Assembly: GCA_949128115.1 (NCBI GenBank)
Contig: OX421968.1
Coordinates: forward strand, 54,453,423-54,517,422
Origin: Anaspis maculata
Taxonomy: Eukaryota; Arthropoda; Insecta; Coleoptera; Scraptiidae
Length of the DNA: 64,000 nucleotides
Reading direction: 5' to 3'
A program made the position numbers and the translations under genes. Position 1 is the stretch's first letter. Every line of letters starts with the position of its first letter. Shown in pieces: positions 48,301 through 60,300 of this stretch. The notes under the pieces are model-generated. The model saw nothing but the letters and a program-made list of their open reading frames with translations, searched no databases and was not told the DNA's origin.

Positions 48301-51300
48301 CCCTGCATCGCTTCGAGAGAGATTTTCAGTTTTCTATCGTCTTCTTTGATACCTTGGTTTTCAAAATATCGCTCCAGTTTTGAGAGAAAAACCAGTGGAA
48401 TTTGACGGTCGTCCGCGTGAAATTTGGGAAATTTTGGTGGTTGATTTGTGTGCGCTGCCCGTCGTAACAGTTCCAAAAGAATCGCCGCAATTTCACTCGA
48501 ATCCGCCGCCATTGTACTGACTCCGGCCCTGTCGTCAACCCTTTGCTTTCCTGTCGTCGGGTCTGCATTGTTATGCTGCAGGCCCGGCTCAAGTGGTGCA
48601 TCCTCCGTAGGTAGTTTCTGGGACATCCTTTGTTCGATTTCGGCTCGCCGAATTAATTTCGTTTCGAAAGAAAACAAATAGTGATTAGTTTTTTTTTTCT
48701 GTTGTTTAACTAATTACTGTTTTGTTGCAGCTACAATTTCACTTTGTTTAATTATAACTCATTAATTTAAAATCTCTCAAGTCAACATTTCTCTTTAAGT
48801 ACAATATGCTCTACCGAATCATCCCTTTAGGTTATTGTTGAATCAATTTAGTTCTGCCCCCCAGATTAAAAGAAATCATTCAACCCTTTTAATCCGACTT
48901 CGCATTTTACATTTTTAGGTCGCTTTTCGCTCGCCAAGTTTGTTTTGCTGCGTTTTAGTTTAAATTCCCAGGTTTCAAAAGTCACATCTGTGTCGAATGG
49001 AATGTGCCTTTCGCCAGAGTTTTTTTCTACCTACGCCTCCCGTTGAGTCACAATTCAGCAGGCAACAGGCCTGCTACCTACCGCCCTTCACACTTTTAGA
49101 ATATCTTTAATTTGTGTCCCGAAATTATTTATCATCTACACTATTTGCCATAAACTTCCTGATTTTTCTTGTCAATTACTTGCAGTACCTCTCACACATT
49201 ACGATTGTGTGTTTAGGCTTCGGTTTGAACGATAGATTTTCTAATATTTTTTTACCAATTTCTTGGGGTGTTTCCTCAAACTTTACTTCTTCGATTATTT
49301 CCTTTCTCTTGATTTGTCCCTTTAATTTTCTTCAGCTCTCATAATTTGATCAGCTACTCTGTATTTTTATTTCACGAATACATCTGCTACGCTTCAATTT
49401 TCCTACCCCGATTTATTCCCTGATTTGTAAAACTTCAGCACCGTGGTTCATCGTATTTAAATAGCTTATTTAGTTTGAAAATTCACCCTATGCAAATTAT
49501 AGTCGTAGTTTAAAGTGAGCTTTTGTCACTCCGTTGTGTATTTTTCGACCCACATCTTGCTACCTGCTCCCGGAACGACCCTTTCCACATCTGTTCGCCC
49601 ACGCCCAGTACCATTATAAACACCCTTGGCGAAATTCCACCTACTCTCGGTCCTTTTCTATATATGCGCGTGTTTTGATTTTTCTAGCCTATTTGCCTTT
49701 GTTCATTTCCCAATTATTTATCCAATCATTGCTTCTAATTACCTCTAATCCTGCGTCACGGAACACCAACTGTAAAGATCCGAGGTCACGGCACCAACTG
49801 TAACATCCTGGTCATGACGACCTACTGTAAATTATCCTAAAGTCACGACAACTACTTTGTAACATCCCAACCTCACGGTAACATTTTGTAATAAACCTCG
49901 TCACCGGCCCCAATTTTGTGATATCCCTTCCCTTCCCTACGTTAAATTAATCAAGCTGTGATGCGTCTAATTACCCTTAGTCGTATTTCGTTGTGCCGTA
50001 GATTTTATTTTACCTTTACCTGAGTTATTTGAATCAATTACACCTACCTCAGCTTCACGTCGTACTAATTAATACCTCTAGCCTCCTCTAGTAGTAACCT
50101 CACGTTCTTTTTTAAAGGGAATGAATTGAATAAATATTGGAAAGTAAACAAAGTCATTTAACCACACCTCAATTTTATTACAAATAATCAATCATCGCCA
50201 ACTTAATTAAATTCACCTTAATTATTCATTTTATAATTTCCTGACGTGCTGACATTCAGCTAGCGTTCGGAATTATTTTATTCAGTTTACATTCGGTTTC
50301 TGAAAGAAAAGTACATCCTAATTCCGTGTGCAATCCTACGACGAATTTGTTCAACCCTAGCAAATTAATTCCGTTCTCATTCTTCCTAATTTTCAGAACT
50401 ATGGGTGAAGCCATTTCCTAGTATACTTGAGTTTAATTCCCTGCCTAATTCATTTATCCTTTTTCCAATTTTTGTTTCAACCCTTTCACCCCTTTCTCCC
50501 ATTCACCCTGGTACGAAAAGAAATCTTTACTATTTAATTGTACTTAGAGAGAGATTGTTGTTCACCGAGTTTTGTCTTGATCTTTCGAATTTATAGCCAT
50601 TATTTTAATTATTGATCAAATAATTTACATAAAATTTGAGTGTTGACATTCCATAGATTTTATATCCAGCTGGTGCTATAGTTCATAATTTGAAGACTTA
50701 TCCAGCAGCTCGGTTTCATGCAGGTTCAATACCATTACACAAATTTACAATATGGAGTACAAGTCATCGCAATGAGCCTCTAATTAATTAGCCTGCAAAT
50801 TTGATTTTATGTCTCGTTCATTTCTTATCTTGAAGTGTTTCGAAACGACACTGAATTTTCTTAGCATTACTCAAGGGGTTTCTCTTTGGAAACTCGGCCT
50901 CATGCCTTTAAATTCTTTGTCGCGCGAAAGGGTTAAATATCTTATTCTATGAGGGAAAATAACGCGTAATCAAGATTTTGCCCAGATTTGATTTGCATAA
51001 ATACTGCTAGTGCTTGTCTCAGCTAATAGAGTCTACAAAATCATGCTCTGTCGGAAGCCAAATCTCTTAAAAGGGTTGCTGAGGTTTCACCCTTTTTCTT
51101 GCATCTGGAAGGTAGTCATCTGAAAACAAGGGGCCGCATTTTAAAAGCTCAGAGCAATTACAAATAATTCAAATCGGCTTGACGCTTATCATGGCTGTTC
51201 AAAAGATCAAACAAAACCTACTATCATTTTTTTAAACCAAAACAATTACTTCAACCTTATTTAAACCATTCGCATTCGATTACAATAGAAATCAGACTTG

Positions 51301-54300
51301 CCTTAAGGTTTTCCTTCCACGTCACTGATTTACTACAAATCTATCACAGTGTTTTAGCACTTTTCTTAATTTATTCTTCTTCAAAAATATTAGTCATCTT
51401 CCCGCAAAATACACCCGTCGTGCTCGACTCTTACCACCCGAATCTCATCTCCCCGCTCCTGTTCTTGGACCTCTCTTATTTCCCCACACCCCGTCTCCCG
51501 TCACAACCCTCTGGCCTACAAACGTCGATACCTTTTGCCTGCATCCGGTTCCGATGCTGGCCGGCAAAAATCGATATATTTCGCATTCCTCAACCCAATT
51601 TCTTTCCTTTCCTATCGCCCGTAAATCTAATTTTATTCCCAAATATTTCATTCCCCTTTATTTTATCATTCTAAGCCGTTCTGCCACAATGCATAATAAA
51701 TATATATTGTTTTAATCTTTCCAACAGCGAGGCAACGGTCCTATAGAATGCAAGTTCGATTTGAGTTCGAGCCCGTTACCGGCGAGCCACCCAGATGCGG
51801 AGTTGCATAAACTCAAGTTTGAGTGGTTGTTTACCTATAAATCATTACCTGACAGCACTCGAACTTTGAATACGATTTTGTCAGTTAACAGACAATCTAG
51901 CCGTTTAAATTTGAAAGGGCAATTTTCATGCGAAGCCCGAGGTCCGGATGTGAATGTTTTATTGCTTGTGCAGTACGGCAGTGATAAGGAGGTTTCCGTG
52001 TCCGTGTTCTGGTCACATCCCCGAACCACTCTGGAACAAATGGAAGGACGAATTAATATTACGATCCCATCATTTTCTTCGATGGTCCTGCAAGGAAAGC
52101 TACAGGAAAAACTCGCTTCCGACTATATTGTAAGTTTTCACATTAATTATTTTTGTGTCTCGAAAAGGCGACTTGAGTGCGAAAGTTTCTGATATAAGTA
52201 AAGTAGGGTGTCCCTGGGGACCATGTAATAGATCGTTTGTTCGAGTCGTTTGCTAGTTATGATATGATGCGGCGATACGATTCAAGGGATCGCGTCTGCT
52301 AATGGGCCAGCACATTACGCATTATCATAATTACCGCGTGTCAGGGAAAATTTTAACGTATTTATCACCCCACAGGTGGAACTTAGCGGAACCTGGTTTA
52401 GCGGGCACAAAGCTTCGGCCCGTGGATTTTACCAGGACAAGAGCACGAGCCGCTCACTAAATCACCACTTGAAATTACTGCTGAAGTCTCCCAGTTTTCA
52501 GGATATCAACACGGATCTGCAATTCTACCGTGACAATGATGTACTTAAACTCGATGTCAAAGTACGTACCTGTCCTATCTAAAGTGATCAATTAGCGCTT
52601 GAATGCCTTTTACGTTTTAATTTTCATCGTTTTCTATTTGTAACCCTTATTATTATACTTGATGGATTTGCACATGTACCATGTACCTATATCATTATTA
52701 TCGGTTATTGATCACGATCATTTCCAACTTTATTTCTATTTACTAACATCTTAGTCGTAGTACATTGCTAGATGTAGATAAGCTCTTTGAAATGTGCCGG
52801 CGCTTTGTGTGGATTATCGGCAATGTGTTTTAGGCAGATCACGACAAGAACAATTACAACATCTTCTTCAAACACAGCTTACTCTCACCTGAACAAACCA
52901 CCACCGAAGTCAAACTAAAATACAAAGCGAAGCACTACTCAATGTTCAGTTCCGTTTACTTAGGAGATCATCGCAATATTATCCTCGAATTCCACATTGA
53001 CCAGTAAGTCTCAAATTAATCCATTTACATAAATAACACATCCCATAATCAATAATACCTTCACGAACACTAAACTCTCCTTCGTCAGGCTCCGGGACAT
53101 CCACTTTGCAGCTTGGGAATATAACAAGGATACGTACAAAGCTGCAGGTCTTGAGGTGAAATGGGACGCCAACCGCGACAACAACCAAAAACTCCAGGTA
53201 TCTGGAAACTTCACCAAGCTCGCCCACTTCAATTACGAAGCGAATCTGCTTATATCATACCCGGGACGAACGGTCCTTGTCAACTTCGACTTCTTGCTTG
53301 AGAGTAAGCTATTACCAGTGAAATTTTCGATGGCATAATTTCTGCAGCTTTCGTAATTTCATCAAACAGGTCGACATTTTAATACACTTGCGCGGATATC
53401 CTGGGCCGATCAACAGTCATTTGCGATCGGATTGCAGGTGGACTTCAATAACGACAGGCAAACGTATATTCTAATCAAATCCCAAATTGTTACGCCTTTT
53501 GATGGATGGCAAAAAACGTTCATCACTGGAGGGTACGAGATTGAATTGTCGGCATATTGCTAAATTGTCGGCGCCGCCGGTGTCGGTACATGAATATGCG
53601 TGATTACATTATTTTAACAGTTCGCCGCATCATTCCAAGATTTTCACATCATTCGAATGACCAATTTGGAACTGGACCTATTATTATTATTGTTATTATT
53701 GATATTGTACAATGTACATACATACCTGTATAATAATTAACTCAACCCGTCAACAATTTTGCAAATAGGCCGCACTGCTGACTCATCATGGTACAACACA
53801 TTACGTTTTCCTTTGAATATCTTTCAGGTACCATCACATCGACAATATGTATCGAGTGAACGGCAGCATTTATTGGAAGCACGATGAATACGTTTCAGTC
53901 GAATTGTTCGAGGATCATTTAATAACTGACACGAAGCTTGAACTGAAACTAAAAAGTGCACTGGCCAGCACGGTGAAACACATTCCATCACTCAGTGCAG
54001 TAATAAATCACAATCAAAACACATCTAAAGTTGATACACTCGTGAAACTTATGGTATGTATTATTTAATGCATGCTCGATATTGATTGCAAAAAAAATTA
54101 CACATGCACACAGTATGATCCAGAGCACATTATCGACATAAAGAGTAATTGGAAAATCGATGGTAACAGTCACTACACTAATTTAACCGGCACTATAGTG
54201 GCAAAGAGTCCTTTTACTGTTTGCAAGAAAGGATATTTGATTGGGAAAATCCATTTTACCAATAAGAAGTACGTTAGAGGATACGGCGATCTGGACTTGG

Positions 54301-57300
54301 ATCATAAGAAGTACACAATGAGTTTGGAAGGTGAATTACGTGCTAGTGTTGTATATGCAGGGCCGTTCCTAACGGGGCGTTCAAGGCGTGCGACGCACTC
54401 GGGCGCACTTTGCCAGGGGCGCAAAAATTCGGCTGACTGAAAAGAATTCAAAAAGGGCGCCCTCCGCGTTATCGCCGGGCAGCGCTTTAGCGCCCGATAA
54501 GAAAACCAATTATACCAATACGAAGCAATTTTACGTTTATAGTCGACGCAAGCGGATACGGAACCGCATACGGTTACGGTTACGCAAACGGTAGCGTAAG
54601 CAAAACCGCTAGATTATAGTGAACGCTCCCATAGACGCTCGCCTGAGTCGTAGGATGAGAAGGAATCATAATCATAGGTGATTTGTTTGCCTGAGAGTGC
54701 TATTCCACTCCACATTAACATTGTTGTTCACTAGCCATTCAAACTCAACTTCTGATTGGTATGGAAACCAAGCCGCATACGGTTACGCAAGGCTATACTT
54801 CGACAAACTGAAAACGCCGCAATCGTTCATACATAGTGAACGCAATACTCGCAACCGTATGCGTATCCCGTATATACGCAAGGAGTTGGTCAACATCCAA
54901 CTCTTGCGTTGCGGATACGTAAATGACCTTATTTTCCACCTTCGTGGTTTCCACCAATCAGAATTTGAGTTTGGATGGCTAAGTTAACGACAATGTCAAT
55001 GTGGAGTGAAGTGGCACACTCAGGCAAACAAATCCCCTATGATTCCTTCTCCTACTACGCAGGCGTGCGTCTATGGAAGCGTTCACTATAAACTATCGCT
55101 TTTGCTTACGCTACCGTTTGCGTGACCGTATGCGGTTCCGTATCCGCTTGCGTCGACTATAAACTAAACTTTAGTCGTAGAAAACCATAATCACAAGACA
55201 AAGACAATCACGGACCACGGTAACTATGGCAGCCAGCTCCGCCCCAGATGAGGAAAATAAACAGAATGCAAGGAATGGTCCAATCCCTAGCAGCACGTAA
55301 ACGTTCATTTGGTTTTTGGTTCGAATTGAACCTTCCGTGTCGAATGGCTGAGTCACCGAACGTTTCGCGAACGTTCTTCGCTGACGAATGCGAATCCTTT
55401 TAACTCGATAAAAGCGAATGCTTCTACCTAACAAGTATAAAAGTTGGATATTTACTTATGATCTCTGAAAGATAATGAAAAGTTCCCAGCAAAAATGCAG
55501 AAATATAGGTATTTGAAAACCCAAGATTCATTGATATCCTGGATATTGATGTTTTTCTTTAATTCATTCAATGAATTGTTATTTTTTGTAAGATTTATGT
55601 CTGTTGAAGCTGTATTACACTACACAATTTCTTGTACAATCTGTCAGTTAAACAATCAGGTTCATTGTTTTTTGACAGTATTTCAGCAGTTTGTTCAATT
55701 GTGTAGTGTAATACAGCTAGGTATTACATTACTTTTGTGAAAAAATAAAAACTAAAACAGTGACATGGATTCTGAATTCCTTCATCTTTTTGGTCGAGTA
55801 TAGAATAGAATAGGGGGGGAGGGGCGCAGACTAGAAGCTTTGCACACGGGCGCTCAAACCCCTAGGAACGGCCCTGTGTATATGAAGTGTTTTTTTTTTG
55901 TGCTGTGGGTGTGTGAACGTTTCAGTTTGTTCTCAGGTAACTTGCAAAAGATTACGAACAGCATGCTTGTGTTTAATGTGACCACTCCAATGGAGAAATA
56001 CAAGCAACTGGAGGGTCGTTTTGGTTTTTCTGAAGAGCGTCGGCATTTGGTGGCGCAAATCATACATCCTTCTGGCAGTGTTGGATTCGAGGTACTCTTG
56101 TCGATCGAGAGCCTAACAAATTTCGACGTCAAGCTTAGTTTGGCCACTCCTATCGCAGTTCTTCAACGGATACTCATATTAGGAAAACTGAAACCGGATA
56201 GGGTGAGAACTGATGGATGGATGTTCAGTAATGCCGATGCTAATTCTTCACGTGTTCCAGGCCGATTTTCGCATAGGTTGGAACTTGTTGACGTTAGGAT
56301 TCACGGGCGTTTGGCATTATGTAAATGTCATAGACTTCGAATACTCATATAAGATTTACACTCCCATTGAAAGGTTTGAAGAAAACGGTATCGTCGCTAA
56401 ACTCATACTCAAAGAAGGCTTAGACTTTGAAGTTTCCATCAAACTATCCGAGCATAAGGTTTGTATACTCATGTATACGTACGCCACCTATGTACTGTGG
56501 TAAATGGGTATCTATCTGTACCTTTGCACGTATCATAGAATGCAATCTTTCATCTACACAGCCACACACACTCATACATCTGCATGCACAGACACCTACA
56601 GAGAGACACGATTCATAATGATTTACCTAGATTGAGTAATGCTCGGATATCCGTGATGTTTTGAGAAGCATCCACTCGCAAAGTTTGCCCCGGTGTCGCT
56701 TATCGATCGGTCGCGTTTAAAGTGAAAGCTGCAATCTGAGTCCGAAATCTTGGCCTGCCAAAGCCGCTATTTTACTGCCGAATGCCTCCATCGAAGTCAC
56801 GTGTAATACATCTCATTACTGTTATCGCCTTGATCTGGCACATCCTTACGCACCCTCACTGAAGCTGTGTATTTGACGCACACCTAATAACCAAACATCG
56901 CTACCTCGAAACTACCTTCCGCTTTTCAATTTTCGAAAACTTCTCAGGTCATTTCAATTTCCGTCTCTCTGCGAAATGCTTCTCGGATTAATCTTTCTCT
57001 AAGACACACCGACTTGAAACATTGTTGTATAGATATCATCCGATTTGTGTGCCTTCTTGACTATGAATGACACAATTAGCGCGCGGGGGTGCCGGAAGAG
57101 TAGAGTAGCTGTGCAAGAACATTGTTGAAACAAGACGCGCGACACGGCTTTAGTTAAATAACTTCGTTACCATGATACAGTTTGAAATTCCATTTACCGC
57201 CCATAATACGTTTCTAATGGCCGCACACCTTCAGCTGGGACTTGCGGTTCTTGGAACACCCAAAAGGAAGATGACAAAAGAGTTGGGAATCGATACTTGG

Positions 57301-60300
57301 AACGTGTACGGTAGCAAATCAATCGAGCGGTCGAAACAACACAACGAAAATTACAAAGACCAAGACGATGACGAAGACGATCCGCTCAGCTGGACGGGTT
57401 TCATAGAAATTGATGCCGTCATCTATCCGACAATGAAAGGGACATTGGATATCGACCAGGAAGGTCCGCTGTACATCCTCCAGGTGAAACTGTCCCTTCC
57501 GGACGGTACTGCCACCATCACCGACGAATTTGAATTTATTGTAAACTTCTTTTTCAATTAACATTGCAAAATTGTTTTGATAATGCAAAATCATTTTTCA
57601 GGATATACTTTCGATGAGAAACGATCTCGAAGCTACAACGCCGTACGAGAGTTTGAAAGTTATTACGTCCTCTTATCATTTGGAAATAATTCCTGGACAA
57701 ATGTATAATCTGGGTTTACATGTGAATTATGAAAATCGGACGCGCTGGATTAAAGTAAGTGTGTATATCATTATAATGTGTGTAAGCAACGTGAATCTTT
57801 GAAGCTTGTAACACTGATTCTATTCAATTTTGCTGGTCGAAAAGGTGGCGAGGCATCTATAGCGTCACTGACGGCCATTTGTGACTGTCTGATTTAAACC
57901 ATTCACCTCAGCCACTCGCTAGTCGGAGAAGTGGCTTTGAACGACCACGTATTATGAGATTCTCTAGAAGGTTTAACATACTCCTAGCGGTTTTTCACTG
58001 CATATCTGCCTGCCTGCCTCCGCTCCCTCAGTTCTTTTACGTCATTGGAGGATCAAGTTGAACCTAATTTTTAATTGCAAACTGATCCTTTGTCAATAGT
58101 TTGGAGCTTGAGAACTAGTTCCCTAGTTCCAGTGTGCTTTTATTTTTAACACATTTTAGCACACATTAGAAACTCGCCATGAGTACCGCGTTTTGCCGTC
58201 CGTCCGTCCGTCTTTTCATGTATCTCCTCCTGAACGAAGAACGTAGAACCTTCGTTTTTCTTTTAAATTACTACCACGTATCACGAGCCATTACATAGAC
58301 ACAAAATATTTCCTGTTTCATATAATAATAATAATTATCTATGATTTTGAGGTTAGTTTAACGATCCGCCAGCATCCTGGCCCGTCATATTGACTTCCAC
58401 AAGCCTACCGATTCAAAGGAAATTTGAAATTTATCTATTTGTTGTTAATTCAAACTTTTTTCGGTATTCTTACCACCGTATCAGACTGACCCTACTCTCG
58501 CGGAAAATGACCTTTAGTAAGTCACCCCGTGAGAACATGGCTACCCACTTGTTTCTGTAAATTTGTTTGTTTTCAGACTGGAGTACAGGCGTCCTACTTT
58601 AGCTACGTGGGAGAGAATAAGGGCCAGAACTATAACGTTTCCTTGCAAGTGCACAGTCCTTTAAAAAGCTTTCCGCAGTTGATCGTCCACGGGACTTTTG
58701 AGACAGAGGCGAACGTATACCGGAGCAATTTATCAGTGACTACAAATAGCAGCGATATATCAGTGACTACCAAAGTCGAGGTAAACATGTGAGCTCTAAG
58801 TAAAAGACATGATTTTCAATTCGATTCTGGACACACCAATTCAAGCTTATGCATCGGTTTGATATGCAAATAAATACCCAGGTTCAAGAGTTCATTGCAG
58901 TCGCATTGGTCTGTAAAGGGCGGCTAGTGTATTTATGTGAAGGTATTCAGAAGTAGTATGGTGTGGATTTGAGCGCTTCTCTGAAGCGTTTCCTTTAAGA
59001 ACGCGAATAATATCGCATCGAGTATCGCCAGTCCATTGACTGCCATCCCCCAACAGAAACAATTCACTCGCTAGGTCTATTTCGCAGCTTGATATGCTCA
59101 AGTTATTTAGATGTATGCGCACATATTTACATAGCTTATGTGAGTTCACCACAATCGTGATCGCGATCATGATACCGACGTCGAATCTCACATTCTTGTG
59201 GTTAGTCATCATCTGAGATGGGCGATACACATAAACACACATAAGTACACCGAACGACCCTTATGAGCGCGATCGTAATTGCAGCTTCCATTAACTTGCA
59301 TGTTGTATGACCAAATCATGTACAATTCCAGGTGGATGATGAGCTATTTGACGCGGCCGTGTTACTCAGAGCTAAAACGCCCTCATTCAAGATCCCTTCG
59401 ACGAACATAACGCTCAGGAAAGACTCCAATCCGAATGACAACTTAATTGAGACGCATATAAATATTCCGGAAGTGTTAGCCAGCGAGGTAGAGTAGCACA
59501 GAGACGAATGTTTAGTGCCTGAGGAGGGCGTTACTAAACTTAATTGTTGCAGGTTTATTTCAAAGCAAATTGGTTGTATAAATCCTTGAAACAATTTCAT
59601 ACATTCGTGCTGCTCGAGTCGCCGTATAAAGGGATGGAGAGTTCTTCGGCTGGGATAAAATCGGTTGTGACCGACAAGGGAGCGGAAGCCTGGACAACAT
59701 TGCGGATAAATCCATTAGAAGTCGATGTGAACTCGACGTTAACCCAGGATATTTTCAGGGCCACATCGAATATTAATTTCAACGGGAAACTGTAATAACA
59801 TTGTCTGGGATAATGAAATTACAAATTCTAATTCGAGTACTTTAAGGTTTCCCATAATGCTGAGTGGAAATATCGTGCGGAGCGAGATTAACAGGCACGA
59901 CTTTTCTGGAAATTTGGTTCTAAAAGATAAGGAATTTATGGTTGGCGGATATACGTATTTGTTGGGGAAAGTCCCGGTGGACGTTCAAATCAGGTTGACT
60001 CCCCAGGACGGCAGCGACCCCTTAGTTTTCCAGTACAAATTGCAGACGACTCAAGTCGGTTACGCGTTGGTTGGCAGCATGAGGCATGCTAACAAGTACA
60101 CCAGATTTGAAGCCAACGCCACGTCTCGGGACAAATTCGACTGGCAATTAGATGCGCAAGTATGGAGGCCGTTAATTATGCTAATCCACAAGATGTAATT
60201 TATCCCCTATTTCAGATAGATACGTCACATCAGCGATATAACAAGTTCGTGGTGCAGGCGAATGCAACATCGACTGCTGCTGGCAGCAGAATTTCGATAG

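Larger units (their letters stand above)
45437..51688 (-). mobile_element. Young gag-only LTR retrotransposon (non-autonomous)
   Basis: Two 1,918-bp LTRs flank about 2.4 kb of internal sequence. The element begins TG and ends CA and is flanked by ATGC on both sides (45433-45436 and 51689-51692), a 4-bp target duplication. Gag is on the minus strand, so transcription opposes apolpp. The internal region starts (minus sense) with a TGGTGTTCCGTGACG-like primer-binding site next to the LTR at 49771. A G-rich AGGGGGGCC polypurine-like tract abuts the other LTR near 47355-47364. There is no protease, RT or integrase, so it depends on a relative for movement. Confidence 0.92.
54358..55876. mobile_element. 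hAT-like non-autonomous element with 8-bp duplication
   Basis: The ends CAGGGCCGTTCCTA and TAGGAACGGCCCTG are mirrored terminal repeats, each flanked by TGTATATG (54350-54357 and 55877-55884). The CAGGG termini and 8-bp duplication are hAT hallmarks. No transposase is present. It lies inside apolpp intron 20 and contains two further palindromic elements. Confidence 0.88.

Noticed and set aside
49534..49803. A Pol fragment upstream of the LTR at 49771
   Set aside because: The ORF has no protease, RT or integrase motif, and in element sense this is the 5' leader of the gag-only element.
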